From positions 124,001-188,000 of the forward strand of contig JABHBK010000047.1 of NCBI GenBank assembly GCA_018673915.1: a stretch of 64,000 bases of DNA, given 5' to 3'. The DNA is from Nitrospina sp. (lineage in GTDB: Bacteria > Nitrospinota > Nitrospinia > Nitrospinales > VA-1). The notes below the pieces were generated by a model. It was not told where the DNA came from and ran no database searches. It saw only the letters and a list, made by a program, of their open reading frames with translations. The translations under genes and the position numbers were made by a program. Below are positions 1 through 9,428 of the stretch, piece after piece (the stretch's first letter is position 1; each line of letters begins with the position of its first letter).

Positions 1-575
1 TGTCTTATTATCCGGGAGAGGTGAACTTTAAAAGGGCGGATGTCATCATCATTAATAAGATGGATACGGCAGAAGATTCTGCCGTCCAATTTGTGAAAGA
101 AAATATTCATACCTGCAATGCGGGAGCGGTGGTTATCGAAGCTTGTTCCCCCGTCCATGCCGAGCAGGGAAAATCGATCTCTGGTCAGCGGGTGCTGGTG
201 GTGGAAGATGGCCCCACCCTGACGCATGGTGGCATGAAGTATGGAGCGGGTACGCTGGCGGCCAAACAATATGGAGCGAAAGAAATTATTGATCCTCGGC
301 CCTGGCTGACCGGAACCCTTGTCGACACCTTTAAGAAATATCCTGAGATAGGCAATCTTCTGCCGGCGATGGGGTACGGCAACGAACAGATCAGGGATCT
401 GGAACAGACCATCAATAAGTCAGACTGTGATCTTGTTGTTATTGGGACCCCTATTGATTTGGCAAGAGTGATCAATATTCAAAAACCATCTGTTCGGGTA
501 ACATATGAGTTGGAAGAGGTGGGCACTCCAAATCTGGAAACAATTTTAAAGCCTTTCATAGATAATGTCGTTTGA
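1..575 (+). CDS. COG2403-type predicted GTPase (cyclic 2,3-diphosphoglycerate synthetase-like), 3' part
   Basis: The reading frame is open from the window edge (first full codon at base 3), so the 5' end lies upstream and the GTG at 21 is not a real start. The visible part has an NKMD motif (G4-type guanine recognition) near its start. A C-terminal domain follows with a VVEDGPTLTHGG segment and a VVIGTPIDL segment, typical of the COG2403 family related to cyclic 2,3-diphosphoglycerate synthetase. The biochemical role of bacterial members is not settled. It ends 17 bases before a carbamate kinase gene and heads the hydrogenase operon; the two are probably cotranscribed. Family call is by recognition of the sequence; function is unknown. 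Confidence 0.75.
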   Translation, partial: SYYPGEVNFKRADVIIINKMDTAEDSAVQFVKENIHTCNAGAVVIEACSPVHAEQGKSISGQRVLVVEDGPTLTHGGMKYGAGTLAAKQYGAKEIIDPRPWLTGTLVDTFKKYPEIGNLLPAMGYGNEQIRDLEQTINKSDCDLVVIGTPIDLARVINIQKPSVRVTYELEEVGTPNLETILKPFIDNVV

Positions 576-592
576 GTTCGAATTGAAATAGA

Positions 593-1561
593 ATGAATGA
601 TTTGGATCACAAGCCGAGCTTACTCATCTCTTTTGGAGGCAATGCCCTCAATGTTCCGGATCAGGTTCACGCCCATCAAAAGGAGGAATTTGAAATCGCT
701 CGAAAGAGTATGAACGGTGTTGCGGACCTTCTTGAAAAGGGCTATAACAAAATAATATTGACGCATGGAAATGGGCCGCAGGTCGGTCAAATTTTTCTTC
801 AGCAAGAACTCACCAAACTTGAGTTTCCCCGGCAAATCACGTTGGATGTTTGCGTTGCCGACAGCCAGGGAAGAATCGGTTACATTCTGCAAAATGTTTT
901 TGATAACGTTTGCCAGAAACGGGGGATTGACAAAAGATCCTTTGCCGTGATCACGCAGGTTGTTGTGGATCCTAAAGACCCGGCTTTTGACAATCCTTCA
1001 AAACCCATCGGCGTTTTTTATTCTCAAAAGGATGCGCAAAAATTGACCGAAGAGCTAGGCTGGGAGTTGGTAGAAGATGCGGGTCGGGGTTTTCGCCGCG
1101 TAGTACCTTCTCCGAATCCTTTGGAAATAGTGGAAATGAAAATCTTCCATGAAGTTCTTGAGGCAGGTTTCATAGCCATAGGGGGTGGAGGGGGAGGCAT
1201 TCCGGTAGTTAGAGGATCGAATGGAGAACTAAACGGGGTCGAAGCGGTTATCGATAAAGACCGGACAAGCGCTCTTCTTGCCAATGAAGTGGGAATAGAG
1301 CAACTAATTATTTTGACGGGAGTTGATTTTGCCTGCTTGAATTACAAATCGCCTCAACTCCAACCCATTAAAAATATCACCGTTGATAAAATGGAATACT
1401 ATTTGAAACAGGGCGAGTTCATGGAAGGAAGCATGAAACCCAAGGTGGAGGCAGCAATTGATTTTGTGAAAAATGGCGGCAAGAAGGCGATAATTGCTAA
1501 CCTTTATGACTTGCTTCCGGCCACGGAAGGAAAAACTGGAACCCATATTTCGGCGGATTAA
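593..1561 (+). CDS. arcC: Carbamate kinase
   Basis: A 322-residue amino acid kinase fold protein, the usual length for carbamate kinase, which interconverts carbamate + ATP and carbamoyl phosphate + ADP in the cytoplasm. Family motifs include SFGGNAL at the N-terminus, THGNGPQVG near residue 60, AIGGGGGGIPVV in the middle and the VIDKDRTSALLA segment of the nucleotide-binding half. No arginine deiminase or ornithine transcarbamylase gene is nearby. Instead it lies three bases upstream of hyhB in the hydrogenase operon, which also encodes HypF, an enzyme that consumes carbamoyl phosphate. The inferred job is therefore supplying carbamoyl phosphate for the CN ligands; fermentative ATP formation is the alternative. 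Confidence 0.92.
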   Translation: MNDLDHKPSLLISFGGNALNVPDQVHAHQKEEFEIARKSMNGVADLLEKGYNKIILTHGNGPQVGQIFLQQELTKLEFPRQITLDVCVADSQGRIGYILQNVFDNVCQKRGIDKRSFAVITQVVVDPKDPAFDNPSKPIGVFYSQKDAQKLTEELGWELVEDAGRGFRRVVPSPNPLEIVEMKIFHEVLEAGFIAIGGGGGGIPVVRGSNGELNGVEAVIDKDRTSALLANEVGIEQLIILTGVDFACLNYKSPQLQPIKNITVDKMEYYLKQGEFMEGSMKPKVEAAIDFVKNGGKKAIIANLYDLLPATEGKTGTHISAD

Positions 1562-1564
1562 TTC

Positions 1565-2695
1565 ATGAACAAACCTGTGATCATTGACCCTGAAGGTTTG
1601 AACCAACTTATTTCCACATTGACCAGGATGGGATTTCAGGTTGTTGGCCCTACGGTTCGTGAGGAAGCCATTGTTTATGAAAAGTTGGAGTCAATAAAGG
1701 ATCTTCCTGAAGGGTTTACCGATGAGCAGGATGGCGGTATCTACCGTTTGAAAAGGCGTTCGGATAAGGCTTTGTTCGGCTATGTCGTGGGGCCGCATTC
1801 CTGGAAAAAGTTTCTGCATCCGCCTGAGCGACGATTGTGGAGTGCCGATTCAGAAGGAAATGATTTCAAGATAAAACCTGAAAAACTGGAGTCGCCAAAG
1901 TTTGCTTTTCTGGGTGTCCGTGCTTGCGAAATGCATGCGATTGCCATTCAGGATAAAGTTTTTATTAATGACAAATATGTCGACCCTGTTTATCAGATTC
2001 GCAGAGAAAATGCTTTTTTTATTGCGGTCAATTGTGGTCAGGCTGGTGGAACTTGTTTTTGTGTTTCCATGAATACAGGGCCGAAAGTTGACACCGGATT
2101 CGATTTGGCGCTCACTGAAATTCTGGATACAGACCGCCACTATTTTGTGGTTGAAGTGGGAAGTGATAGGGGAGCTGCCTGTTTGGAGCAGGTCACCCAT
2201 CAGCAGGCGCAGAATGAGGAAGTAAGGCAGGCGGAAGATGTGGTTGAGAAAACTTCCGGGCAAATGGGCCGGACTTTGGACACAACCCATATTAAAGAAT
2301 TGCTTTACGATAATTTAGAACACCCACGCTGGGATGATATCGCAGAGCGTTGTTTATCGTGCGCCAATTGCACGATGGTCTGCCCGACTTGTTTTTGTTC
2401 TACAGTGGAAGATGTTACGGACATTACCGGGACCCATGCTGAGCGTTGGCAAAAATGGGATTCCTGTTTCACAATGGACTTCACTTATTTGCACGGTGGC
2501 GAGGTGCGAGCTTCAACAAAGTCGCGCTATCGTCAGTGGTTGACTCATAAACTCGCCAGTTGGCAGGATCAGTTTGGTTCATCAGGTTGTGTCGGTTGCG
2601 GTCGGTGTATCACATGGTGTCCGCCTGCCATCGATTTGACGGAAGAAATCTCACAGATACGCGATTCAGAAACTCAAACCTCAAAACCAACTTAA
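1565..2695 (+). CDS. hyhB: Group 3b [NiFe] hydrogenase beta subunit (iron-sulfur protein)
   Basis: This 376-residue protein is the electron-transfer beta subunit of the cytoplasmic NAD(P)-linked group 3b hydrogenase (sulfhydrogenase). Two [4Fe-4S] motifs are visible near the C-terminus: Cys263/266/269 with Cys273, and Cys342/345/348 with Cys352. Further cysteines at about 121, 157, 164, 166, 276 and 278 may add or tune a site. The N-terminal 250 residues resemble the beta-subunit domain found in this family. It is followed after 16 bases by a cNMP-fold gene and then the gamma subunit, in the usual beta-gamma-delta-alpha order. Confidence 0.9.
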   Translation: MNKPVIIDPEGLNQLISTLTRMGFQVVGPTVREEAIVYEKLESIKDLPEGFTDEQDGGIYRLKRRSDKALFGYVVGPHSWKKFLHPPERRLWSADSEGNDFKIKPEKLESPKFAFLGVRACEMHAIAIQDKVFINDKYVDPVYQIRRENAFFIAVNCGQAGGTCFCVSMNTGPKVDTGFDLALTEILDTDRHYFVVEVGSDRGAACLEQVTHQQAQNEEVRQAEDVVEKTSGQMGRTLDTTHIKELLYDNLEHPRWDDIAERCLSCANCTMVCPTCFCSTVEDVTDITGTHAERWQKWDSCFTMDFTYLHGGEVRASTKSRYRQWLTHKLASWQDQFGSSGCVGCGRCITWCPPAIDLTEEISQIRDSETQTSKPT

Positions 2696-2711
2696 GACAA
2701 AGGGAAACATC

Positions 2712-3173
2712 ATGAAATCTCTTGAGTCGATTCTTGCAAATCATCCTTTTTTTGAAAATCTCGAAGCCGAATATCTTGCCTTGATAACCGGGTGCGCCTC
2801 CAATGTCCGCTTTGAAGCTGGCCAGTTTATTTATCGGCAGGATGAAGAGGCGAACCGTTTTTATATCATTCGAGAAGGAAAGGTAGCTTTGGAGATTTGC
2901 CCTCCGGGAAAAAAACCTATTACGGTACAAACTGTCACCGATGGAGAAATTTTGGGATGGGCTTGGCTGGTGCCACCTTATCATTGCCAGTTTGACGCGC
3001 AAGCGGTCGAATTGACACGAGCGATTGTTCTGGATGGAAAGTGTCTCAGGAAAAAATGCGAGGAAGATCATACCCTTGGGTATGCACTCCTCAATCGACT
3101 TCTCCCCATTATCGGAAAAACTATGGAGGCGACGCGGTTACAGCTCCTGGATGTTTACGGTGTTCAAGATTAA
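2712..3173 (+). CDS. Cyclic nucleotide-binding-fold protein within hydrogenase operon
   Basis: A 153-residue protein with a single cNMP-binding beta-barrel: the segment from GQFIYRQDEEANRFYIIREG to about residue 110 is the CAP_ED fold. There is no helix-turn-helix, so it is not a CRP-type transcription factor. The phosphate-binding cassette is degenerate: after GEILGW the position normally holding the cyclic-phosphate arginine reads PPYHCQFDAQ, so cNMP binding is doubtful. Its stop overlaps the gamma-subunit start (TAATG). Being embedded between beta and gamma subunits suggests a regulatory or assembly partner of the hydrogenase; that role is inferred. Confidence 0.85.
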   Translation: MKSLESILANHPFFENLEAEYLALITGCASNVRFEAGQFIYRQDEEANRFYIIREGKVALEICPPGKKPITVQTVTDGEILGWAWLVPPYHCQFDAQAVELTRAIVLDGKCLRKKCEEDHTLGYALLNRLLPIIGKTMEATRLQLLDVYGVQD

Positions 3174-4024
3174 TGGCTGTGAAAATGGACCCTATAATTC
3201 AAAGCCCCATGACCCCGCAGCTTTATCGTGTCGAGAAAGTTATCCGGGAAACGCATGACACGTTTAGTTTGCGTGTGATTCCTAAAGACGATTCTGGTGC
3301 TAGGGCTTTTCAGCCCGGTCAGTTTAATATGCTGTATGCGTTTGGTGTTGGTGAAGTTCCCATTTCGATCAGTGGTCCTAAACCTAGCGGCCGGAGTATG
3401 ATTCACACCATCCGGGATGTGGGTACGGTAACGCATGCTCTGCACGGATTGAAAAAGGATCAGACCGTGGGTTTGCGTGGGCCGTTTGGCAGCGCATGGC
3501 CGATTGAGTTGGCAAAGGGATACGATGTTGTCATCATGGCGGGAGGCATTGGTTTGGCACCGTTGCGGCCTGCTTTGTATGCATTATTAGAGCAACGCGA
3601 CCAATTCGGTGAGCTTTCTCTTCTCTATGGCACTCGTAAACCGGAGGACTTGCTTTTCACGGAAGAATTTGAAGAATGGAGGGGAAAATATGGCGTGCAG
3701 GTCAAGTTGACGGTTGATACGGCGGATAGTGAATGGCATGGAAACGTTGGAGTGGTCAACACATTGGTTCAGCGAGTTACTTTTGATCCGGTGAACACCA
3801 TTGCAATGATCTGTGGGCCGGAGGTGATGATGCGGTTTGCTGTGCTCGAACTAAAACATTGTGGTGTTCCAGAGGACCAAATTTTTATCACAATGGAACG
3901 CAATATGAAATGCGCGGTTGGGTTTTGCGGTCATTGTCAATTTGGTCCGGCTTTCATATGCAAAGATGGCCCTGTGTTTCGTTACGATCAGGTTAAACAA
4001 TTTTTTGGAATTCGAGAGATTTAA
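3173..4024 (+). CDS. hyhG: Group 3b [NiFe] hydrogenase gamma subunit (FAD/NAD(P)-binding)
   Basis: A ferredoxin-NADP reductase-like subunit that passes electrons between NAD(P)H and the hydrogenase. The ATG at 3173 overlaps the previous stop and gives 283 residues; the frame is open further upstream but that part runs inside the cNMP gene. An FAD domain occupies about residues 15-110 (VPISIS flavin motif), then an NAD(P) domain with AGGIGLAP at about 123-130. A C-terminal cluster of Cys247, Cys252, Cys255 and Cys263 fits the [2Fe-2S] site of this family. Its stop overlaps the small-subunit start by one base, pointing to translational coupling. Confidence 0.93.
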   Translation: MAVKMDPIIQSPMTPQLYRVEKVIRETHDTFSLRVIPKDDSGARAFQPGQFNMLYAFGVGEVPISISGPKPSGRSMIHTIRDVGTVTHALHGLKKDQTVGLRGPFGSAWPIELAKGYDVVIMAGGIGLAPLRPALYALLEQRDQFGELSLLYGTRKPEDLLFTEEFEEWRGKYGVQVKLTVDTADSEWHGNVGVVNTLVQRVTFDPVNTIAMICGPEVMMRFAVLELKHCGVPEDQIFITMERNMKCAVGFCGHCQFGPAFICKDGPVFRYDQVKQFFGIREI

Positions 4025-4815
4025 TGATGGCTCGGAAATCAAAACCCAAAGTCGCAGTATGGAAATTCGCATCCTGTGACGGATGTCAATTGAGTCTTTT
4101 GGATTGCGAAGATGATCTGCTGGCGGTGAGCCAAGAAATCGAAATTGCCCACTTCCCGGAAGCATCTCGTGCAGTTATGAAAGGGCCCTATGACCTATCT
4201 TTGGTAGAAGGGTCCATCACCACCCCTCATGACGCGGAGCGTATTCATGAAATCCGCAAATCTTCTAAATTCCTCATCACCATTGGCGCGTGCGCAACGG
4301 CTGGGGGGATTCAGGCTCTCAGAAATTTCAAGGACGTGAATGACTTTATTTCCATTGTCTATGCGACTCCCGACTATATCGATACACTGCAAAAATCCAC
4401 TCCGATTTCTGATCATATAAAAGTGGATTTTGAATTACGCGGATGCCCCATTGACAAAATGCAGTTGCTGGAAGTCATCAGCGCATTTATAAACGGCCGT
4501 AAACCTAATACGCCGGCACACAGTACCTGTATTGAATGCAAACGCCGCGGTACGGTTTGCGTGATGGTGGCGCAAGGAAAGATGTGCATGGGTCCGGTCA
4601 CCCATGCGGGGTGCGGGGCACTTTGTCCTTCTTATGACCGGGGATGCTATGGGTGCTTCGGCCCTCAGGAAACAACTAATACTGGTTCGTTAAGTACCCA
4701 GTTAAAAAAACTGGGCGCAGATGATGACGAAATCGTCCGGACGTTTCGAGGATTCAACGCCTACGCTGAACCATTCCGAAAAGAAAGCGAATTGCATGAC
4801 AAAGAAAACCATTAA
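4024..4815 (+). CDS. hyhS: Group 3b [NiFe] hydrogenase small (delta) subunit
   Basis: A 263-residue small subunit carrying iron-sulfur clusters between the active site and the beta/gamma module. Ligands for the proximal cluster are visible as Cys18 and Cys21 (CDGC), Cys90 (GAC) and Cys141 (GCP). Eight more cysteines (169, 172, 179, 188, 197, 201, 208, 211) in the C-terminal third fit two further [4Fe-4S] clusters. There is no twin-arginine signal, consistent with a cytoplasmic soluble enzyme. The C-terminus overlaps the start of hyhL by 20 bases. Confidence 0.93.
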   Translation: MMARKSKPKVAVWKFASCDGCQLSLLDCEDDLLAVSQEIEIAHFPEASRAVMKGPYDLSLVEGSITTPHDAERIHEIRKSSKFLITIGACATAGGIQALRNFKDVNDFISIVYATPDYIDTLQKSTPISDHIKVDFELRGCPIDKMQLLEVISAFINGRKPNTPAHSTCIECKRRGTVCVMVAQGKMCMGPVTHAGCGALCPSYDRGCYGCFGPQETTNTGSLSTQLKKLGADDDEIVRTFRGFNAYAEPFRKESELHDKENH

Positions 4816-6085
4816 AGTCGATTATCTGGCGCGGGTCGAGGGCGAGGGTGGCCTTTATATAAAAATGAAGGACGATGCCGTCGTCGATGTGAAACTCAAG
4901 ATATTCGAACCGCCTCGATTTTTTGAGGGATTGTTGAGAGGACGCGATTTTCAAGAGGCCCCGGATATTACCGCGCGGATTTGTGGAATCTGTCCGGTGG
5001 CGTATCAGATGAGCGCGGTGCATGCCATGGAAAACGCCTTGGGTGTTAAGGTGGAGGGTCCTCTGCGTGATTTGCGCCGATTGCTATATTGTGGTGAGTG
5101 GATTGAAAGCCACACACTGCATATTTATATGTTGCACGCTCCGGACTTTTTGGGTTATCCGGATGCTATTAAGATGGCCAAAGATCATAAGGAAATCGTT
5201 GAGCGCGGATTAAAATTAAAGAAAGCCGGAAACCAGATTGTTTCATTACTGGGAGGTCGGGAAATTCACCCCATCAATGTCCGAGTCGGTGGATTTTATA
5301 AAGTATTTTCCAAAAAAGATTTTGAGCCGCTCATAGAAACTCTTAAGTGGGCGCGTGACGCGGCTCTGGAGACGGTACGTTGGACGGCTCAACTGCCGTT
5401 TCCTGAGTTCGAGCAAGATTATGAGTTTGTCGCTTTACACCATCCGGAAGAATACCCTTTTAATGAGGGCCGTATCGTTTCCAGCGAGGGATTGGATATC
5501 GATTGTTCGGATTACGAGCAGCACTTTCAGGAAGAGCATGTCGAGCATTCCAACGCCTTGCATTCAGTTTTAAAGAAACGCGGAGCTTATTTTGTCGGGC
5601 CGATGGCACGGTATAGTTTGAATTTTGATCAACTATCTCCCATGGTTCGGGAAGCCGCGCTGGAGGCAGGTTTGGGAAGAGAGTGCCGCAATCCTTTTAA
5701 GAGTATCGTCATTCGAAGCATCGAGGTGCTTTATGCTTGTGACGAGGCATTGAGGATTCTTGAGTCTTATGAAAAACCGGAGCGGCCCTTTGTGTCCGTT
5801 GAGCCAAGAGAGGCGACCGGGTTTTCCTGCACCGAGGCGCCACGGGGAATTTTGTACCATCATTATCGACTGGATGGGCAGGGGAAAATATTGGATGCGA
5901 AGATTGTTCCACCGACTTCTCAAAATCAAAAAACCATTGAGAATGATTTGTGGAAATTTGTCCCTCAACATATACATTTGGCGCAAGAGGAATTGACCTG
6001 GCAATGCGAACAAGCCATACGCAACTATGACCCGTGCATTTCCTGTGCGACACATTTTTTGAAATTAGACATTGAGCGAACCTGA
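4796..6085 (+). CDS. hyhL: Group 3b [NiFe] hydrogenase large (alpha) subunit
   Basis: The catalytic subunit, binding the NiFe(CN)2CO site; it oxidises H2 or reduces protons with NAD(P) as partner. The ATG at 4796 gives 429 residues starting [10 protein letters not shown], the expected N-terminus; an open frame upstream lies inside hyhS. The four active-site cysteines are present: Cys63 and Cys66 in [10 protein letters not shown], and Cys414 and Cys417 in DPCISCATH. His420 is followed by a nine-residue tail (FLKLDIERT), the peptide the maturation protease should remove after nickel insertion. The protease gene starts inside the 3' end of this gene. Confidence 0.95.
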   Translation: MTKKTIKVDYLARVEGEGGLYIKMKDDAVVDVKLKIFEPPRFFEGLLRGRDFQEAPDITARICGICPVAYQMSAVHAMENALGVKVEGPLRDLRRLLYCGEWIESHTLHIYMLHAPDFLGYPDAIKMAKDHKEIVERGLKLKKAGNQIVSLLGGREIHPINVRVGGFYKVFSKKDFEPLIETLKWARDAALETVRWTAQLPFPEFEQDYEFVALHHPEEYPFNEGRIVSSEGLDIDCSDYEQHFQEEHVEHSNALHSVLKKRGAYFVGPMARYSLNFDQLSPMVREAALEAGLGRECRNPFKSIVIRSIEVLYACDEALRILESYEKPERPFVSVEPREATGFSCTEAPRGILYHHYRLDGQGKILDAKIVPPTSQNQKTIENDLWKFVPQHIHLAQEELTWQCEQAIRNYDPCISCATHFLKLDIERT

Positions 6086-6542
6086 TTACACATCTTTAGT
6101 CATTGGTGTTGGCAATTTATATCGCAGCGACGATGCTGTGGGAATTTTGATCGCCCGAAAAATAAATAATATGGCACTGGATCGTGTCAGTGTTAAAGAG
6201 CAGAGCGGGGAGGGCACTTCCCTCATGGATGCCTGGAAAGGTTATGGCCGGGTTTTGATTGTCGATGCGGTATCTTCCGGAGCAGCTGTCGGAAGTATTC
6301 ACCGTTTGGATGCTTCCAAGGAGCCCATCCCGTCCAAATTCTTTTCTTGCTCCACGCATAATTTTGGGGTAGCGGAAGCGATTGAGTTGGCGCGAACCTT
6401 GAGTCAACTCCCCGGCCACCTTCAATTGTATGGTATTGAAGGAAAAAACTTTCAACCTGGTGAAGTGTTGTCCTCTGAAGTTGAACAAGCGATGGAATTG
6501 GTCGTGGGCGAAATTTTACAAACTATTTCTTCTTTATCTTGA
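6072..6542 (+). CDS. Hydrogenase maturation protease
   Basis: A 156-residue member of the HyaD/HycI endopeptidase family, which trims the C-terminal tail of the large subunit once nickel is in place. The N-terminal motif [13 protein letters not shown] contains the nickel-binding acidic residue, and THNF near residue 95 supplies the conserved histidine. The last motif glycine (DDG) is alanine here. The start is a TTG at 6072, 14 bases inside hyhL, and gives the right N-terminus ([14 protein letters not shown]). It is expected to act on HyhL encoded immediately upstream. Confidence 0.9.
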   Translation: MSEPDYTSLVIGVGNLYRSDDAVGILIARKINNMALDRVSVKEQSGEGTSLMDAWKGYGRVLIVDAVSSGAAVGSIHRLDASKEPIPSKFFSCSTHNFGVAEAIELARTLSQLPGHLQLYGIEGKNFQPGEVLSSEVEQAMELVVGEILQTISSLS

Positions 6543-6551
6543 TGAGGCTTT

Positions 6552-6815
6552 ATGCACGAACAATCGTTGATGGTGGATTTGATGCGGAAGATCAATGCAG
6601 TTGGAGAGGAACAACAGGCTAATAAGATCACCAGGGTTAAAGTCAGGCTCGGGGCGCTTTCTCATATTTCTGCCGACCATTTTAGAGAACACTTTGTTCT
6701 CGCGGCACGAGGAGGCTGTGCCGAAAAAGCACAGTTGGATATCGAAATTTTGACGGATTTGGACGACCCATACGCTCAGGACATAATGCTGGACAGCGTA
6801 GAGGTGGAAGAATAA
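6552..6815 (+). CDS. hypA: Short HypA-like nickel chaperone lacking the zinc domain
   Basis: This 87-residue protein begins MHEQSL, the nickel-binding N-terminus of HypA (Met1-His2-Glu3), and follows the HypA pattern to about residue 70, including VRLGALSHIS. Normal HypA is about 113 residues and has a zinc domain with two CxxC pairs. Here there is only one cysteine (near residue 56) and the protein ends at VEVEE where the zinc domain would lie. The downstream bases move straight into hypF, so no frameshifted remainder of the domain is seen. It may be a specialised short form of group 3b operons; nickel delivery is inferred. Confidence 0.82.
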   Translation: MHEQSLMVDLMRKINAVGEEQQANKITRVKVRLGALSHISADHFREHFVLAARGGCAEKAQLDIEILTDLDDPYAQDIMLDSVEVEE

Positions 6816-6820
6816 ATGTT

Positions 6821-9196
6821 ATGACCGCGACCCTTCATCGAGTGAGACTGTCCCTCCAGGGATTATTACAAGGCGTTGGCTTCCGCCCATTTGTTTACCA
6901 GCTCGCTCATGAAGTTGGATTGAAAGGTTGGGTTCAAAATTCACCTCAGGGGGTATCCATTGAAGCGGAAGGAAGTCGTGAGGCCCTGGATGAATTTAGG
7001 ATGCGCTTGGAAAAGGAAAGTCCCCCTAATGCCGTTTTCCAAGATGTGGAGTCTTCTCACCTTAAACCTTTAGGTTGTGAGTATTTTATAATAAAGACCA
7101 GTGAAGACTCGGGCGATAAATCGGCGCAGATTTTACCGGATATGGCCACGTGCGCTGACTGCCTCCAGGAAATATTTGATCCATCGAATCGGCGATACCT
7201 GTATCCATTTACTAATTGTACCCATTGCGGGCCCCGATTCAGTATCATCGAATCTTTGCCCTACGATCGCCAGCATACCTCGATGAAACAATTTCAGATG
7301 TGTCGAGCCTGCCAACAGGAATACGAGAATCCTCGGGACCGGCGATTTCATGCCCAACCCAATGCCTGTTTCGACTGCGGTCCGCATTTGGAGTTTTGGG
7401 ATAATAATGGAATTTGTTTGTCTGAAATGGAAGGGGCGTTAGAGAGAACAATAAGTGCATTGAGGGATGGGGCCATCGTTGCTGTTAAAGGTTTGGGTGG
7501 TTTTCATTTAATGGTCAATGCTTGCGACGATCAGGCCGTTCGTCGGCTCCGCAATCGAAAACATCGAAAGGAAAAACCTTTTGCCTTAATGTTTTCTGAT
7601 TTGCCAAGCGTTAAGAAGGCCTGCGAATTGTCTTCGCTGGAAGAACAGATATTGACTTCTCCGGAAGCACCGATTGTATTATTGCAACGCAAACTGAGTG
7701 CAGACCCCCTAAGGGAAGGGGCTATGATATCTCCCGAAGTGGCACCGTCGAATCCCTATCTGGGGGTGATGCTTCCTTCCACTCCGTTGCACCACATCCT
7801 GATGGATAGGCTGGATTTCCCGATTATAGCAACTAGTGGAAATATTTCCGAAGAAACGATTTGCATTCAAGAAGATGAGGTCTTGAATCGTCTACAAGGG
7901 GTTGCGGATTTTTTTCTTGTTCACAATCGGCCCATTGTTAGGCATGTGGATGACTCGATAGCTCGAGTTGTATTGGATTCTCGACAGGTGTTGCGCCGCG
8001 CTCGTGGATACGCGCCTTTACCTATAACTGTTAAAGAAGAAATTTCTCCTTGCGTGGGTGTGGGTGGATATCTCAAAAATACTATTGCGCTGGCGAAAGG
8101 GCGCAATATCTTTGTGAGCCAGCATATAGGGGATTTGGGTAATACGCAGACTGCATCGGCTTTTGAAGATACTTTTGATTCGATGACAAAGCTTTACGAT
8201 GCTAAACCCGGCGTAGCCGCTTGTGATTCTCACCCTGATTATCCATCGACTCAATGGGCCGAAAAAAATCAGAGTGCTAATATTCCGGTTCAACATCATG
8301 TCGCGCATCTGTTTTCATGTATGGCGGAGCATGATCTTCAAGGACCGTTATTGGGAATAGCTTGGGACGGTTCGGGTTACGGTTTGGATGGGACGATATG
8401 GGGAGGCGAATTTTTTCATATCACATCGGAATCGATTCATCGAGTCGCTCGGTGGCGTCCGTTTCCGTTGCCGGGTGGTGATACGGCGGTTCACGAACCT
8501 CGACGAAGCGCCCTCGGGCTTCTTTATGAGGTTTTAGGAGAAACAGTTTTTGAGCGACCCGAACTCCTGAAATTATTTTCTTCTGAAGAAATTTCCATTT
8601 TTAGAACCATGCTTGAAAAGAAAATTAATTGCCCTATGACTTCCAGTTGTGGAAGGTTGTTCGATGCAGTGGCTTCTATGATCAATATTCGGCAGACCAA
8701 TTCTTTTGAGGGGCAAGCGGCCATGGAGCTTGAGTTTGCAATGCAGGGATGCTCCTCTGAAAGTTTCTATCCGGTGGGATTAATCGAAGATGAGTTTGAA
8801 ATATCTACTCTTGAGGGAAACAAGAGCGGCTACTATGACTTGAACCTGAGATACGAACTGAATGAGGCTCCCATGGTTCAAGAATTATTGGGTGATATCT
8901 CAGTAAAATGCAGTCTAAATCTCATGGCGACCAAATTTCATAATACGCTTGTGAAATCTATTGTGTCTGTAGCAAAACGTGTCGGGGAAGAGCGAGTGGT
9001 TTTGTCGGGTGGTTGTTTTCAAAATAAATATTTAACTGAACAAGCGGTGCATCAGTTGCGCCGGGAAGGTTTTCGGCCTTATTGGCATCAGAGAATCCCG
9101 CCGAACGATGGTGGTCTTTCCTTGGGACAAATATTTGCAGCTTCCTGGCTTGAAAAAAGAAAGGGGGTATCCGATGTGCTTAGCAATACCCGGTAA
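6821..9196 (+). CDS. hypF: Carbamoyltransferase HypF
   Basis: HypF uses carbamoyl phosphate and ATP to make the thiocarboxamide on HypE that becomes the cyanide ligands. The 791 residues have the full domain order: an acylphosphatase domain (VGFRPFVYQL) over the first ~95 residues, two zinc-finger pairs (CADC...CTHC and CRAC...CFDC) at about 110-190, a YrdC-like domain at about 205-390, and a Kae1-like domain with HHVAHLFS near 490 and GGCFQNKYL near 730. The start ATG lies six bases after hypA. Its C-terminus overlaps the start of hypC. Confidence 0.96.
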   Translation: MTATLHRVRLSLQGLLQGVGFRPFVYQLAHEVGLKGWVQNSPQGVSIEAEGSREALDEFRMRLEKESPPNAVFQDVESSHLKPLGCEYFIIKTSEDSGDKSAQILPDMATCADCLQEIFDPSNRRYLYPFTNCTHCGPRFSIIESLPYDRQHTSMKQFQMCRACQQEYENPRDRRFHAQPNACFDCGPHLEFWDNNGICLSEMEGALERTISALRDGAIVAVKGLGGFHLMVNACDDQAVRRLRNRKHRKEKPFALMFSDLPSVKKACELSSLEEQILTSPEAPIVLLQRKLSADPLREGAMISPEVAPSNPYLGVMLPSTPLHHILMDRLDFPIIATSGNISEETICIQEDEVLNRLQGVADFFLVHNRPIVRHVDDSIARVVLDSRQVLRRARGYAPLPITVKEEISPCVGVGGYLKNTIALAKGRNIFVSQHIGDLGNTQTASAFEDTFDSMTKLYDAKPGVAACDSHPDYPSTQWAEKNQSANIPVQHHVAHLFSCMAEHDLQGPLLGIAWDGSGYGLDGTIWGGEFFHITSESIHRVARWRPFPLPGGDTAVHEPRRSALGLLYEVLGETVFERPELLKLFSSEEISIFRTMLEKKINCPMTSSCGRLFDAVASMINIRQTNSFEGQAAMELEFAMQGCSSESFYPVGLIEDEFEISTLEGNKSGYYDLNLRYELNEAPMVQELLGDISVKCSLNLMATKFHNTLVKSIVSVAKRVGEERVVLSGGCFQNKYLTEQAVHQLRREGFRPYWHQRIPPNDGGLSLGQIFAASWLEKRKGVSDVLSNTR

Positions 9197-9428
9197 AATA
9201 ACAAGCATTTCCGAGAATGATCCTTTAATGAGAACCGGTCAAGTCAGCTTTGGAGGGTTCCTCAAAGAAGTCAACTTGGCATATGTTCCTGAAGCAAAAA
9301 TTGATAATTATGTGATCGTCCATGTCGGATTTGCCATCAGTATCCTTAATGAAGAAGAAGCTCATAGGGTTTTTGATACGCTGAATCAATTGAATGCTTT
9401 GGACAACTCTGAGGGCGACCGGCAATGA
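9174..9428 (+). CDS. hypC: Hydrogenase maturation chaperone HypC
   Basis: An 84-residue HypC/HupF protein that holds the Fe(CN)2CO unit with HypD and hands it to the large-subunit precursor. The diagnostic N-terminus MCLAIPGKI, with the essential Cys2, fixes the start at the ATG at 9174, inside the 3' end of hypF; an open frame further upstream is only the hypF overlap. The [13 protein letters not shown] and VHVGFAI segments are typical. It overlaps the start of hypD by four bases. Confidence 0.95.
   Translation: MCLAIPGKITSISENDPLMRTGQVSFGGFLKEVNLAYVPEAKIDNYVIVHVGFAISILNEEEAHRVFDTLNQLNALDNSEGDRQ

Noticed and set aside
3041-3172. Upstream extension of the hyhG frame
   Set aside because: It lies entirely inside the cNMP-fold gene in another frame; the overlapping TAATG start at 3173 gives the normal N-terminus.
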